From CAZGUG01 sp964529035 (GTDB taxonomy: Bacteria > Bacillota > Clostridia > Ch29), in contig CAZGUG010000013.1 of assembly GCA_964529035.1 (NCBI GenBank), positions 1 to 40,130 on the forward strand: a DNA stretch of 40,130 nt, written 5' to 3'. The translations under genes were made by a program, and so were the position numbers. Shown here piece by piece: positions 16,450 to 24,604 of the stretch (the stretch's first letter is position 1; the number at the start of each line of letters is the position of its first letter). The notes under the pieces were generated by a model. It was not told where the DNA came from, ran no database searches, and worked only from the letters and a program-made list of their open reading frames with translations.

Positions 16450-16467
16450 TTCATTTAGGCTATCCTG
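16430..16467 (-). promoter_or_regulatory. Palindrome overlapping the cstA promoter (possible LytR operator)
   Basis: CAGGACAGC (16430-16438) and GCTATCCTG (16459-16467) form a 9-bp inverted repeat with one wobble. Inside it AAATG/CATTT (16442-16446 / 16452-16456) continue the symmetry. It covers the -35 and spacer of the cstA promoter. It could be a regulator site, or an RNA hairpin ending the upstream lytR transcript, though no T-tract follows. Confidence 0.5.
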
Positions 16468-16508
16468 CAAAATATGTCTTCAAAATGCAATATGCGAAGT
16501 TGTACGTT

Positions 16509-17255
16509 TCAAAGCCCCAGCATTGTGGTGAGGTATTTTGATTTCTGCCGGCTTACCGGGATTTCGTCATTGTTATTCATGATTAGTTTATAGGAACTGT
16601 AGGTCCACGGAATTATTTCCTTTATATAATCTAAGTTGATAATATAACTTTTATGACAGCGGAAAAAAATATTATGATTAATTTTTTCTTCCAATTCGTT
16701 AAGGGTGAAGTTTGTTATGAAGTCTCCCGTACGTGTCCGTGCAATAATATAGCCCTGATCAGCAAAGAAGCACACAATTTCCCCGGGTTCGAGAAGCTTT
16801 ATCCTGCCGTTTTTTTCCACGGGTATGCGCTTCAGCCCTTCTTCTTTTTGGTGTTCAAGCAGCATTGTTTCTATTTTTTCCGCCAGTTTCGGCTGCATAA
16901 GTTCCTTTAGCCTCCTGGCCGTTTTCAAAAGCCTGGCATCGCTGACCGGTTTGAGCAGGTAGTCTACAGCTTCGACATCAAAGGCGTTTAAAGCGTACTC
17001 ATCGTAGGCGGTTACAAAAACAACAAGGGGCTTGGGGTCTGCGGATGACAGTGCCTTTGAGACCTCAAGGCCGTTTAGTCCCGGCATTTGGATATCCAAA
17101 AAAACCACCTGCGGATGCAGTTCCTTAATAAGGAAAACCGCCTGACTGCCGCTGGAAGCTACTCCTATAACTTCAAAATCCATCAGCCTGCCTATCATAT
17201 AACTGAGCTCTTCCCTTGCCGGGGCTTCATCATCGGCAATCAATACGCTAATCAT
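16509..17255 (-). CDS. LytTR-family response regulator (LytR/BtsR-like)
   Basis: A 248-residue regulator. The receiver domain (residues 1-118) has the acidic pair ADDE, phosphoaccepting Asp54 in FLDIQMPG, FVTAYDEYAL and the LLKPV lysine. A LytTR DNA-binding domain follows (about residues 145-245), with IVCFFADQGYIIARTRTGDF and FFRCHKSYIINLDYIKEI. I start at ATG 17255 (MISVLIADDE); the frame is open 11 codons further but without support. It is the likely partner of the LytS kinase encoded on the other side of cstA. A TTGAAT-17-TATAAT promoter lies upstream on the minus strand. Probable target: the cstA promoter immediately downstream. Confidence 0.9.
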   Translation of the reverse strand: MISVLIADDEAPAREELSYMIGRLMDFEVIGVASSGSQAVFLIKELHPQVVFLDIQMPGLNGLEVSKALSSADPKPLVVFVTAYDEYALNAFDVEAVDYLLKPVSDARLLKTARRLKELMQPKLAEKIETMLLEHQKEEGLKRIPVEKNGRIKLLEPGEIVCFFADQGYIIARTRTGDFITNFTLNELEEKINHNIFFRCHKSYIINLDYIKEIIPWTYSSYKLIMNNNDEIPVSRQKSKYLTTMLGL

Positions 17256-17302
17256 ATCCTTTGCACCCCCATATTTACCGGTGTACAATGCCTGTACATA
17301 AG

Positions 17303-17331
17303 ATTATAAAACTAATGGACTTTTAATTCAA
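17303..17331 (-). promoter_or_regulatory. lytR-like gene promoter
   Basis: On the minus strand, TTGAAT (17331-17326), a 17-base spacer and TATAAT (17308-17303) form a good sigma-A promoter about 48 bases before the start codon. Confidence 0.65.
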
Positions 17332-17335
17332 TGCC

Positions 17336-17379
17336 AATATTAAGTATTACTTTTATGTCCAAAATGTAATACAATATTA
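17336..17379. promoter_or_regulatory. Interrupted palindrome between divergent genes
   Basis: GTATTAC (17344-17350) and GTAATAC (17366-17372) are perfect inverted repeats, and the flanking AATATT sequences extend the symmetry with a one-base slip. The site sits just upstream of the lytR -35 and covers a TACAAT -10 (17370-17375) for the aminotransferase gene. It looks like an operator for a dimeric regulator; the regulator is unknown. Confidence 0.4.
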
Positions 17380-17457
17380 ATAAGCACAAATAGGGGACAT
17401 GTAATTCAGCGGTTGGTGGTGTGTTCTCATACAATAATTCTTAAGGAGGTAAAAATA

Positions 17458-18654
17458 ATGCCACAGATATCCGGACTTGCAGCCAGGATTACTCCGTCCA
17501 TGACCATTGCAATAACCGCCAAGGCAAAAAAGATGGCGGAGGATGGAGCGGACATTGTAGGGTTTGGGGCCGGTGAACCGGATTTTGATACTCCCGAATA
17601 CATAGCAGACGCAGGAGTTAAGGCTATCCGGGAGGGAAAGACAAGGTATACTTCGGCCTATGGAATTGACGTACTTAGAAAGGAAATATCAAAAAAGCTA
17701 AAAAAAGATAACGGCCTGGATTATGAGTTTGATCAGATAATACTTTCAAGCGGTGCCAAACATTCCCTGTCAACCGCCTTTCAGGCTATTTGCAACCCGG
17801 GTGATGAGGTTGTTGTTCCTTCACCCTACTGGGTCAGTTATCCTGAAATGGTCACCATAACAGGGGCAAAACCCGTTATTGTTAAAACCTATAAGGAAAA
17901 CTGTTTCAAGATAACTGCCGGGCAGCTAAAAGACAGCATTACTCCCCGTACAAAGGCGGTAATACTGAATTCACCGTCCAATCCAACCGGTTCGGTGTAT
18001 TCAGAAAAGGAACTTGAGGAGATTGCATCGGTGGCGGTTGAAAAGGATATCTTTGTAGTTTCGGACGAGATATACGAAAAACTCATATATGACGGAATGC
18101 GGCATATCAGTATCGCTTCATTTGGCAGTGAAATAAAGTCCCGTACAATACTGGTAAACGGCATGTCAAAGGCCTATGCCATGACAGGCTGGAGACTTGG
18201 CTATGCTGCGGCCGAAAGGGATGTAATAAAGGCGATGGGTTCCATACAGGGACACGCCATATCCCACCCCTGTTCCATAGTACAGTATGCGGGAGAAGCA
18301 GCCCTTAAGGGAGATCAAACAATAATAGCCGGTATGGTGCAGGAATATGACAGGCGCAGAAAATACGCAATGAAAAGGCTGGACAGCATAGAAAGCCTGG
18401 ATTATACAAGGCCGCAGGGTGCGTTTTATGTTTATATAAGCCTTGAAAGGCTTCTTGGCAGGGCCTATAAGGGAAAAACAATCCAATCCTCCCTGGTGTT
18501 TTCGGAATTGCTGCTTGAGAATGCCGGAGTTGCAGTAATACCCGGTATAGCCTTTGGAGACGATAGTTACATCAGAATGTCTTATGCAACATCAATGGAT
18601 CAGATTGAAAAGGGACTTAACAGGATACAGGGCTTTGTTTCTCAAATAGTTTAG
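17458..18654 (+). CDS. Aspartate aminotransferase family (class I) enzyme
   Basis: The 398-residue PLP enzyme is a subgroup Ib aspartate aminotransferase (Bacillus AspB type). It has the N-terminal ITPSMTIAITAKAKKM and GFGAGEPDFDTP, the SSGAKHSL cofactor-phosphate loop, PYWVSYPEMV, the NSPSNPTGSVYS motif, VSDEIYEKL, and VNGMSKAYAMTGWRLGYAA containing the Schiff-base lysine. The usual reaction is aspartate plus 2-oxoglutarate to oxaloacetate plus glutamate; some relatives accept other amino acids. Start ATG 17458 follows TTAAGGAGG. It is followed by a TRAP transporter whose TAXI receptor may bind glutamate-like ligands, but a 134-base gap separates them. Confidence 0.92.
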   Translation: MPQISGLAARITPSMTIAITAKAKKMAEDGADIVGFGAGEPDFDTPEYIADAGVKAIREGKTRYTSAYGIDVLRKEISKKLKKDNGLDYEFDQIILSSGAKHSLSTAFQAICNPGDEVVVPSPYWVSYPEMVTITGAKPVIVKTYKENCFKITAGQLKDSITPRTKAVILNSPSNPTGSVYSEKELEEIASVAVEKDIFVVSDEIYEKLIYDGMRHISIASFGSEIKSRTILVNGMSKAYAMTGWRLGYAAAERDVIKAMGSIQGHAISHPCSIVQYAGEAALKGDQTIIAGMVQEYDRRRKYAMKRLDSIESLDYTRPQGAFYVYISLERLLGRAYKGKTIQSSLVFSELLLENAGVAVIPGIAFGDDSYIRMSYATSMDQIEKGLNRIQGFVSQIV

Positions 18655-18788
18655 AGCATGTAAAAGGCACAATTCCCGGATTCTACCTACAGAAAAAAAC
18701 GTGAAGTACCGTAAAATACCAACAGGATTATAATAGAATCCGTAGAATTATACTGTTACAGAAAAAATAAATTGAATGGAGGGTCTTA

Positions 18789-19784
18789 ATGAATAGAAAA
18801 CTGTTATCAATGTTTTTGGTATGTTTGTTGGTAGTGGCAGTTGTAGGTTGCTCGCCAGCTGCTCCGGAAGAACCGGAAGGTGAAGAAGGCGCAGAGGAAC
18901 AGGCACCGGCAGAGCAGGTATTCATAAACATTGCCAGTGGTGGAACTGCAGGCACATACTTCCCGTTGGCCGGTGGTATGGCTGATATATGGAATAGAAA
19001 CATCCCGGGAGTAAACGCTACCGCCCAGAGTACCGGAGCATCCGTTGCCAACATTAATTTGCTCCGTGACGGGGAAGCAGATGTAATAATGGTGCAAAAC
19101 GACATAGCTTTTTATTCGGCAAATGGTACCGAAATGTTTGAAGGGGATGCCTATGCGGCACTTAGGGGACTTTGCATCCTGTATCCGGAAACCATACAGA
19201 TTGTTACCATTGAAGGTAAAGGTATAGAAACGGTTGCAGACCTTGAGGGCAAAAGAGTTGCCGTGGGTGCGGCCGGAAGCGGTACCGAAGCGAATGCAAG
19301 GCAGATTTTGGAAGCGGCAGGGATTACCTATGACGATATCACAGTCCAGTACCTGTCCTTTGCAGAAGCTGCAAACAACCTAAAGGACGGTAACGTTGAC
19401 GTGGCATTTGTAACTGCGGGCCATCCGACTGCAGCCATACAGGATATAGGAGCTCAGCATGATGTTAAGCTGGTGACCGTTGAAGACGATATGGCTGACG
19501 CATTAATCGAAAAATATCCCTTCTATACAAAGTTGACTATACCCGGCGGTACCTACACCGGAATAGACGAGGATATCAAAACGGTTGCAGTTCAGGCGAT
19601 GCTGGCAATAGATGCCGGTATGGACGAAGACCTTGCTTACAACATGTTAAAGACAATGTATGACAACCCCGACAGGATGCAAGCAGCCCATAGTACGGCA
19701 GGAGCCAAAATCAAGCCGGAAACAGGCCTTGACGGAATGGGAATAGAACTGCATCCGGGCGCTGATAGATACTTCAATGAATAG
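18789..19784 (+). CDS. TAXI-family TRAP transporter solute receptor (lipoprotein)
   Basis: A 331-residue binding protein with a lipoprotein signal (lipobox VVGC, Cys21) and an acidic linker (residues 24-43). The TAXI domain begins INIASGGTAGTYFPLAGGMADIWN and includes STGASVANINLLRDGEADVIMVQND, VGAAGSGTEANARQILEAAGI and VAFVTAGHPTAAI. TAXI receptors capture solutes outside the membrane and deliver them to a fused TRAP permease; the Thermus protein of known structure binds glutamate or glutamine. The GAGG ribosome site precedes the ATG. DUF1850 and permease genes follow, the standard set. The ligand here is inferred, not shown. Confidence 0.93.
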   Translation: MNRKLLSMFLVCLLVVAVVGCSPAAPEEPEGEEGAEEQAPAEQVFINIASGGTAGTYFPLAGGMADIWNRNIPGVNATAQSTGASVANINLLRDGEADVIMVQNDIAFYSANGTEMFEGDAYAALRGLCILYPETIQIVTIEGKGIETVADLEGKRVAVGAAGSGTEANARQILEAAGITYDDITVQYLSFAEAANNLKDGNVDVAFVTAGHPTAAIQDIGAQHDVKLVTVEDDMADALIEKYPFYTKLTIPGGTYTGIDEDIKTVAVQAMLAIDAGMDEDLAYNMLKTMYDNPDRMQAAHSTAGAKIKPETGLDGMGIELHPGADRYFNE

Positions 19785-19807
19785 TAAGGATTGATTAACT
19801 TGAGGGT

Positions 19808-19825
19808 GGGGACTTTAATGTCCCC
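19808..19825 (+). promoter_or_regulatory. First hairpin between TAXI receptor and DUF1850 genes
   Basis: GGGGAC (19808-19813) and GTCCCC (19820-19825) form a perfect 6-bp stem with a 6-base loop, 21 bases after the receptor stop. It is probably an mRNA stabilising or processing structure. Confidence 0.5.
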
Positions 19826-19850
19826 ATCCGAAAGAATCAAAGGGGGTCTG

Positions 19851-19880
19851 AGCATTGGAGAAATCCAATGCTCTGATTTT
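19851..19880 (+). terminator. Terminator-like attenuator before DUF1850 gene
   Basis: AGCATTGGA / TCCAATGCT is a perfect 9-bp stem closed by a GAAA tetraloop (19851-19872), followed by CTGATTTT. It would lower transcription into the permease genes relative to the receptor gene. The hairpin lies just before the ATG I take as the DUF1850 start. Confidence 0.55.
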
Positions 19881-20363
19881 ATGAAACAGCGTTTAAAACC
19901 GATCATGGCAGTCTTAATTGTAGTAATTGTTATTGTACTTGTTGTCTGCGGTATCGGGAAGCAGAAGGTTTTGGTTTTAAAGGGGGAGGATGAGGGCTCT
20001 GAACGAATCATTCAGGTACCCGACAGAACCTTTACACTGAGTTTCATACACTCGGTACATCATACTCCGGTTAATGAAGTATTCTATATCCGGGATGACA
20101 ATACTCTTATGTTAAAGGAAGTCAGGTACAGCTCCCTGGGTGTGGGTATGCCCTATGACTATGAAAACGGAACCCTGGAAAATGTTGACGGTGAATTTGT
20201 TCTGAAATTCGACAGGGGATTTGAGACTATTGACATGAGGGTATCGCCGATACCCGAGCATAAACTGGCTGTGGAGGATGAAACTTATCCTCTGCTTGAG
20301 TTCACAAAACCGGAAGGCCTTCTTACGATAAGAGCAGTTGACAAATGGTCGCTGAAATGGTGA
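19881..20363 (+). CDS. DUF1850 domain protein (TRAP-TAXI accessory)
   Basis: About 160 residues: an N-terminal membrane anchor (MKQRLKPIMAVLIVVIVIVL) and a DUF1850 domain with the diagnostic FIHSVHHTPVNEVFYI, then LKEVRYSSLGVGMPYDYENG. DUF1850 proteins are encoded between TAXI receptors and fused permeases in many bacteria and are presumed accessory subunits; their biochemical role is unknown. The start is uncertain: ATG 19881 gives the usual N-terminus but has no ribosome site. ATG 19818 has a GAGGGTGGGG site, but translation would then run through both leader hairpins. It is 25 bases upstream of the permease gene. Confidence 0.8.
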   Translation: MKQRLKPIMAVLIVVIVIVLVVCGIGKQKVLVLKGEDEGSERIIQVPDRTFTLSFIHSVHHTPVNEVFYIRDDNTLMLKEVRYSSLGVGMPYDYENGTLENVDGEFVLKFDRGFETIDMRVSPIPEHKLAVEDETYPLLEFTKPEGLLTIRAVDKWSLKW

Positions 20364-20388
20364 AACCCGGTTGGAAAGGGGCGTAAAT

Positions 20389-22265
20389 ATGGGAAACAAA
20401 GACAATCCGGAAATTGTTACAGAAAATACAGCGGAACACGAAGATTTATTAAGAAAGTACGATAAGGAATCCGACTATCGTGTTTTGGCAGGCTACGGAG
20501 CAAAGCTAATATCAGCTATTGCTATAACCTTTTCACTTTTCCAGCTTTACACTGCGGTTTTTGGTGTGCTGGACGCAATGATTCAAAGGTCAATACACGT
20601 ATCCTTCGGTTTTTGCCTGATTTTTCTCCTGTATCCTTCGAGGAAAAGCTGGTCGAGGCATAAATTTCATCCCTTTGATGTAGCCCTGGCCGTATTGGGC
20701 GCCTCAGTTCCTATGTATATAGTTGTAAACTACCAGGAACTGGTCCTAAGGGCGGGCAGGGTCACCACCCTTGACTTTATAGTCGGATTAATTGCAATAG
20801 CACTAATTTTGGAGGCAACACGCAGGGTGGTAGGCTGGCCTATGGTCATTATCGCTACTTTATTCCTGATATATGCCCTGGTAGGGCGTCATATTCCGGG
20901 ACAGCTCGCCCACAGAGGGGTTCGTTTTACCAGTCTTGTACAGCACCAGTTCTATACCACGGAGGGTATTTTTGGTATACCCATAGGGGTGTCTTCCACT
21001 TTTATATTCCTGTTTATTCTGTTCAGTGCTTATCTTGAAAAAACGGGAATGGGAGAGTTTTTTATCGATTTGGCGAACGCTGTGGCCGGCTGGGCTTCAG
21101 GGGGACCCGCCAAAGTGGCTGTTATTGCCAGTGGCTGCATGGGAACAATTTCAGGCAGTTCTGTGGCAAACGTGGTAGGCACCGGCAGTTTTACAATCCC
21201 AATGATGAAAAGACTGGGGTACAAAGGGGAATTTGCCGGGGCGGTGGAAGCCACCGCATCCACGGGAGGACAGCTTATGCCTCCAATAATGGGAGCGGCT
21301 GCATTCCTTATGTCGGAGTTTACCGGAATTCCCTATGTGAGAATTATCGCTGCGGCTGCTATTCCGGCGCTTCTGTATTACCTTGGCGTTTGGTCGGGGG
21401 TGCATTTTGAGGCGAAACGTCTTAAGCTCAGGGGACTTAATCGCGATGAGCTGCCCAAGATTAAGGATATCCTATTGTCCAGGGGACATCTGTTAATACC
21501 GTTGTTAGCGATACTTTACCTGCTAATCTCGGGCAGAACCCCCATGAAGGCGGCACTCTATGCGATAATCCTGTCAATAGTGTGTTCGATGATTAGAAAG
21601 AATACCAGAATAAGTTTTAGGGAAATAATAGACGGCCTGGAGCAGGGTGCAAGGTCCGCTTTGGGAGTAGTGGCGGCCACTGCCTGCGCAGGTATCATTA
21701 TAGGGGTTGTTACCCAAACGGGACTGGGGCTCAAAATGGGGACCACACTGGTTGATTTGGCCGGCGGCAGGTTGTTCCTTACCCTTTTCTTCACAATGCT
21801 GACCTCTCTTATCCTGGGGATGGGGGTGCCCACAACGGCCAACTATGTAATAACCTCAACCATAGCCGCACCGGCGCTGCTTCTAATGGATATACCCATA
21901 TTGGCAGCTCACCTGTTTGCGTTCTATTTCGGCATTATTGCCGATGTAACCCCTCCAGTTGCCCTCGCGGCTTTCGCAGGTTCCGGAATTGCCAAATCAA
22001 ATCCCCTTAGAACGGGTATTAATGCCTTTAAACTGGCCATAGCGGCTTTCCTGGTACCATATGTATTCGTGTATAATCCGTCCATGATTCTTATAGATGT
22101 TACGGCTGGTGGTATGATAGTTATGATAATAACGTCGATAATAGGAATAATCGGTGTGGCTTCCGCCGTATCGGCATTCCTTATAACCGAGCAGTCCCTG
22201 TTGGAGAGGGTAATCTTCTTTGTCGGAGGACTTTCGATGGTTGTACCCGGCACCTATACCGATGC
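20389..22265 (+). CDS. TRAP transporter fused permease (DctQM type), 3' end in gap
   Basis: A large membrane protein of which 625 residues are visible before the assembly gap. The first part (about residues 30-170) holds the DctQ-like four helices. The DctM-like part has IPIGVSSTFIFLFILFSAYLEKTG, AVIASGCMGTISGSSVANVVGTGSFTIPMMKRLGY, EATASTGGQLMPPIMGAAAFLM, LGMGVPTTANYVITS and FGIIADVTPPVALAAFAGSGIA, all hallmarks of the 4TM/12TM fused permease that pairs with TAXI receptors. These transporters use a sodium or proton gradient. Start ATG 20389 follows GAAAGGGG. The C-terminus is lost in the N run at 22266; many relatives continue into a DUF3394 domain, which cannot be checked here. Confidence 0.92.
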
Positions 22266-22365
22266 NNNNNNNNNNNNNNNNNNNNNNNNNNNNNNNNNNN
22301 NNNNNNNNNNNNNNNNNNNNNNNNNNNNNNNNNNNNNNNNNNNNNNNNNNNNNNNNNNNNNNNNN
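22266..22365. other. Assembly gap (100 N)
   Basis: Exactly 100 N, the conventional placeholder for a gap of unknown size. It removes the 3' end of the TRAP permease gene and whatever lies before the terminator at 22367. More genes could be missing. Confidence 0.98.
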
Positions 22366-22366
22366 A

Positions 22367-22396
22367 AAAAACCGACATCCTCAGATGTCGGTTTTT
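22367..22396. terminator. Terminator overlapping the 3' end of the GlnL-like gene
   Basis: AAAAACCGACATC / GATGTCGGTTTTT is a perfect 13-bp hairpin with a CTCA loop. A- and T-runs make it functional in both directions. On the minus strand its first arm encodes the last residues and its loop contains the stop codon of the response regulator. Confidence 0.9.
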
Positions 22397-23298
22397 GACT
22401 CAAGCAGCTGGAGAATGATTCCTTCCAGGAACTTCTTGACGTTTATCTTTCCGTGATAGCATGACCTGTTCCTTAAAAGGTCCATTTCCTGTTTTACTTC
22501 TTTGAAATCAAACAGCGAGGTGGAATAACGTATAAATCTCTTGTCGTTGGGATTTTCTATACCCATTGTAGCTATGTTTTGAAGCGCTTTGGATACGGCT
22601 CTTCTTATCCTCTGTTCTATGGCTTTTATGCCGGCGGAGGATTGTTCGCTCTGTTCTTCGTTGCAGTAGTGTTTGCTTAAAAGCTCATACATATTGCTCA
22701 GCTTGTAATTATAATATTCACCTGAAACGATTTTCTTCTTAAGTATTATCTCAACAATCTTTTTAATGTCAATGCTGCCCGCTTCACCGGTAATACCCAG
22801 GTCTGAGAGGATTGCGTCTATCGACCTGCCGGGGGGTTTGAATTTGACGCCCGGCCCGTCTTCATTATTTGGGTTCAATCCTTCCACAGTCTGATGAATA
22901 ATTGTGAGGGATTTCTTGAGTTTAATCATTTCATTGATTCTGTCAACAATGGAAAGCACCTCGACTACGTTTATGGGTTTGTGTATATAAAATTCTATGC
23001 CGCTTTCATAGGCCATCGATATCATATCTTCGGCATCCACCTGGGATATCATTATAAAATGGCTGTTGCATCCTGCTTCCTGTAGTTTTCTTATGGTTTC
23101 AATTCCATCACTGCCGGGTATTAAAAGGTCCATCAGTACAATATCCGGGTTAAGTTCAAGTATGTTTTGATATGCTGTGGGTCCGTCCTCAGCCTCGCCG
23201 ACCACCCTTCCCAGGTATTTTGTGGTGATAATGTCGGTAAGTACCTTCCTTACGCTTATGTCATCATCAACAATATAGAAACTCAGCACTTTATTCAC
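22381..23298 (-). CDS. Response regulator with YcbB domain (GlnL-like)
   Basis: A 305-residue regulator. The receiver domain (residues 1-125) has VDDD, phosphoacceptor aspartate in VLMDLLIPG, and IHKPIN. A linker rich in charged residues is followed by a C-terminal YcbB-type domain (about residues 170-300) with GSIDIKKIVEIILKK, YELLSKHY and EQRIRRAVSKALQNIATMG, which is the DNA-binding part in Bacillus GlnL. There, GlnK/GlnL switch on glutaminase and glutamine transport in response to glutamine. The gene overlaps its kinase gene by 4 bases. Across the assembly gap lies a TRAP-TAXI transporter, whose family includes glutamate/glutamine binders. Regulation of that transporter is a reasonable inference only. 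Confidence 0.85.
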   Translation of the reverse strand: MNKVLSFYIVDDDISVRKVLTDIITTKYLGRVVGEAEDGPTAYQNILELNPDIVLMDLLIPGSDGIETIRKLQEAGCNSHFIMISQVDAEDMISMAYESGIEFYIHKPINVVEVLSIVDRINEMIKLKKSLTIIHQTVEGLNPNNEDGPGVKFKPPGRSIDAILSDLGITGEAGSIDIKKIVEIILKKKIVSGEYYNYKLSNMYELLSKHYCNEEQSEQSSAGIKAIEQRIRRAVSKALQNIATMGIENPNDKRFIRYSTSLFDFKEVKQEMDLLRNRSCYHGKINVKKFLEGIILQLLESKTDI

Positions 23299-24584
23299 TC
23301 TCCTTCACCGGTTAGTTGAATCAGCGGTATATTTATAGTAAAGGTTGTTATGACGTCGGGGATTGATTCTACCGAAATATTTCCTTTCAGGTGTTCTACC
23401 ATGGACTTTACGTGGGTAAGACCCAGGCCCGTCGACATGGTACCGGTAACCGGGTCGTACTTTGTTGAGTAACCCGGTTCGAATATTATATCAAGATGGT
23501 CTTCCGGAATACCGGCACCGTTGTCGGTTATTTTAATTATCAGGCTTCCGTCGCGAACAAACTCATTTACAACAATATCTCCTTTTTTTTGGGTGGCATC
23601 TATGGCATTGAATATCAAATCATTCAGGATGGATACCAGGGAATAGTACTCTTTTATCATAAGCCTGTTATGGGACTGGAATCTGAGTTTTATGTTTTTC
23701 CCGATGCTTTCTATATATCTGCTGCTGTTGTTTTTGATTATTTCAAATATTTCCGCCAGCGTCATTGTCTCACTTTTTACCGGGTTGGGCAGCAGTTTTT
23801 CTATACCTGTAATAACCCTTTGGTAATCCTTTTTTATTTCATGAATATCCCTTGCCAGTGACAGGGCATTTTCCTTGTAGGGCTCCAGGTCGGTGTTGTC
23901 GCTTTTGTTCTTCATATCGTTTATATGTACATACATAGAATAGCTGGTTTTCATAACCTTCTCGATATCCTGCATGGACTTTTTCAGGTAGAAAAGCTCC
24001 GCCTTAAGGTTGGATATAAACAGAAGGAGTTCTATGTACCTGTTGTAATGGGCTTCTTTGAGTATCAGGACATTGTAGAGCCTCATGGACCAGTAAACCA
24101 GCACCGCTATAAAATTTCTTATCAGCGCGACCACAAGCAGGCTGGACATTATTATCGAGAAATCATCCATAATCTGATTTCGCATAATAAGTTCTGTTAC
24201 ATTTGCCATAGTATCAATGGATGCAAGAAGCATTATCGCATGCAGGGGCTTTTCGGCATGTTTGCGTATATCCATCAAATAGAAAAGCAGACCGCCGATA
24301 AAATAGAACATGCCCCCGGGATAATGTTTTAGTATTATGTCTATAACCGGCATGCCCTGGTTTAGATAATCCAGCAAAAATCTGCCTGTGAATACGAAAA
24401 GTGCAACAGCAAGTGCCGAGCGTATAATGGGTAAACGGTGGAAATAAAGCAGCACAAATGCAAACACCACGGGACTTAAAGAAAAACGGAAATCGGTGCC
24501 GAAGGGGTATATATATATCTGCCCCGTGATAAACACTGCGAATCCGAAAATTAAAAGTTTTTTGACACTGTCCAGTTTATTCAC
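23295..24584 (-). CDS. GlnK-like sensor histidine kinase
   Basis: The 429-residue kinase has about six to seven N-terminal hydrophobic helices (residues 10-185), a coiled-coil linker, and a GHKL ATPase region: SILNDLIFNAIDATQKKGD (N box), ITDNGAGIPEDHLDIIFEPGYSTK (G1) and STGLGLTHVKSMVEHLKG (G2). The dimerisation helix carries DIHEIKKDYQRVITGIEKL; the histidine in it (ARDIHEIKKDY) is a candidate phosphoacceptor, as in the Spo0B-like kinases. It resembles Bacillus GlnK (YcbA) in architecture and in being paired with a YcbB-type regulator. It is expected in the cytoplasmic membrane. The start ATG at 24584 is not preceded by a strong ribosome site. Confidence 0.83.
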   Translation of the reverse strand: MNKLDSVKKLLIFGFAVFITGQIYIYPFGTDFRFSLSPVVFAFVLLYFHRLPIIRSALAVALFVFTGRFLLDYLNQGMPVIDIILKHYPGGMFYFIGGLLFYLMDIRKHAEKPLHAIMLLASIDTMANVTELIMRNQIMDDFSIIMSSLLVVALIRNFIAVLVYWSMRLYNVLILKEAHYNRYIELLLFISNLKAELFYLKKSMQDIEKVMKTSYSMYVHINDMKNKSDNTDLEPYKENALSLARDIHEIKKDYQRVITGIEKLLPNPVKSETMTLAEIFEIIKNNSSRYIESIGKNIKLRFQSHNRLMIKEYYSLVSILNDLIFNAIDATQKKGDIVVNEFVRDGSLIIKITDNGAGIPEDHLDIIFEPGYSTKYDPVTGTMSTGLGLTHVKSMVEHLKGNISVESIPDVITTFTINIPLIQLTGEGE

Positions 24585-24604
24585 CGTATTCTATCCTTTG
24601 TAAA

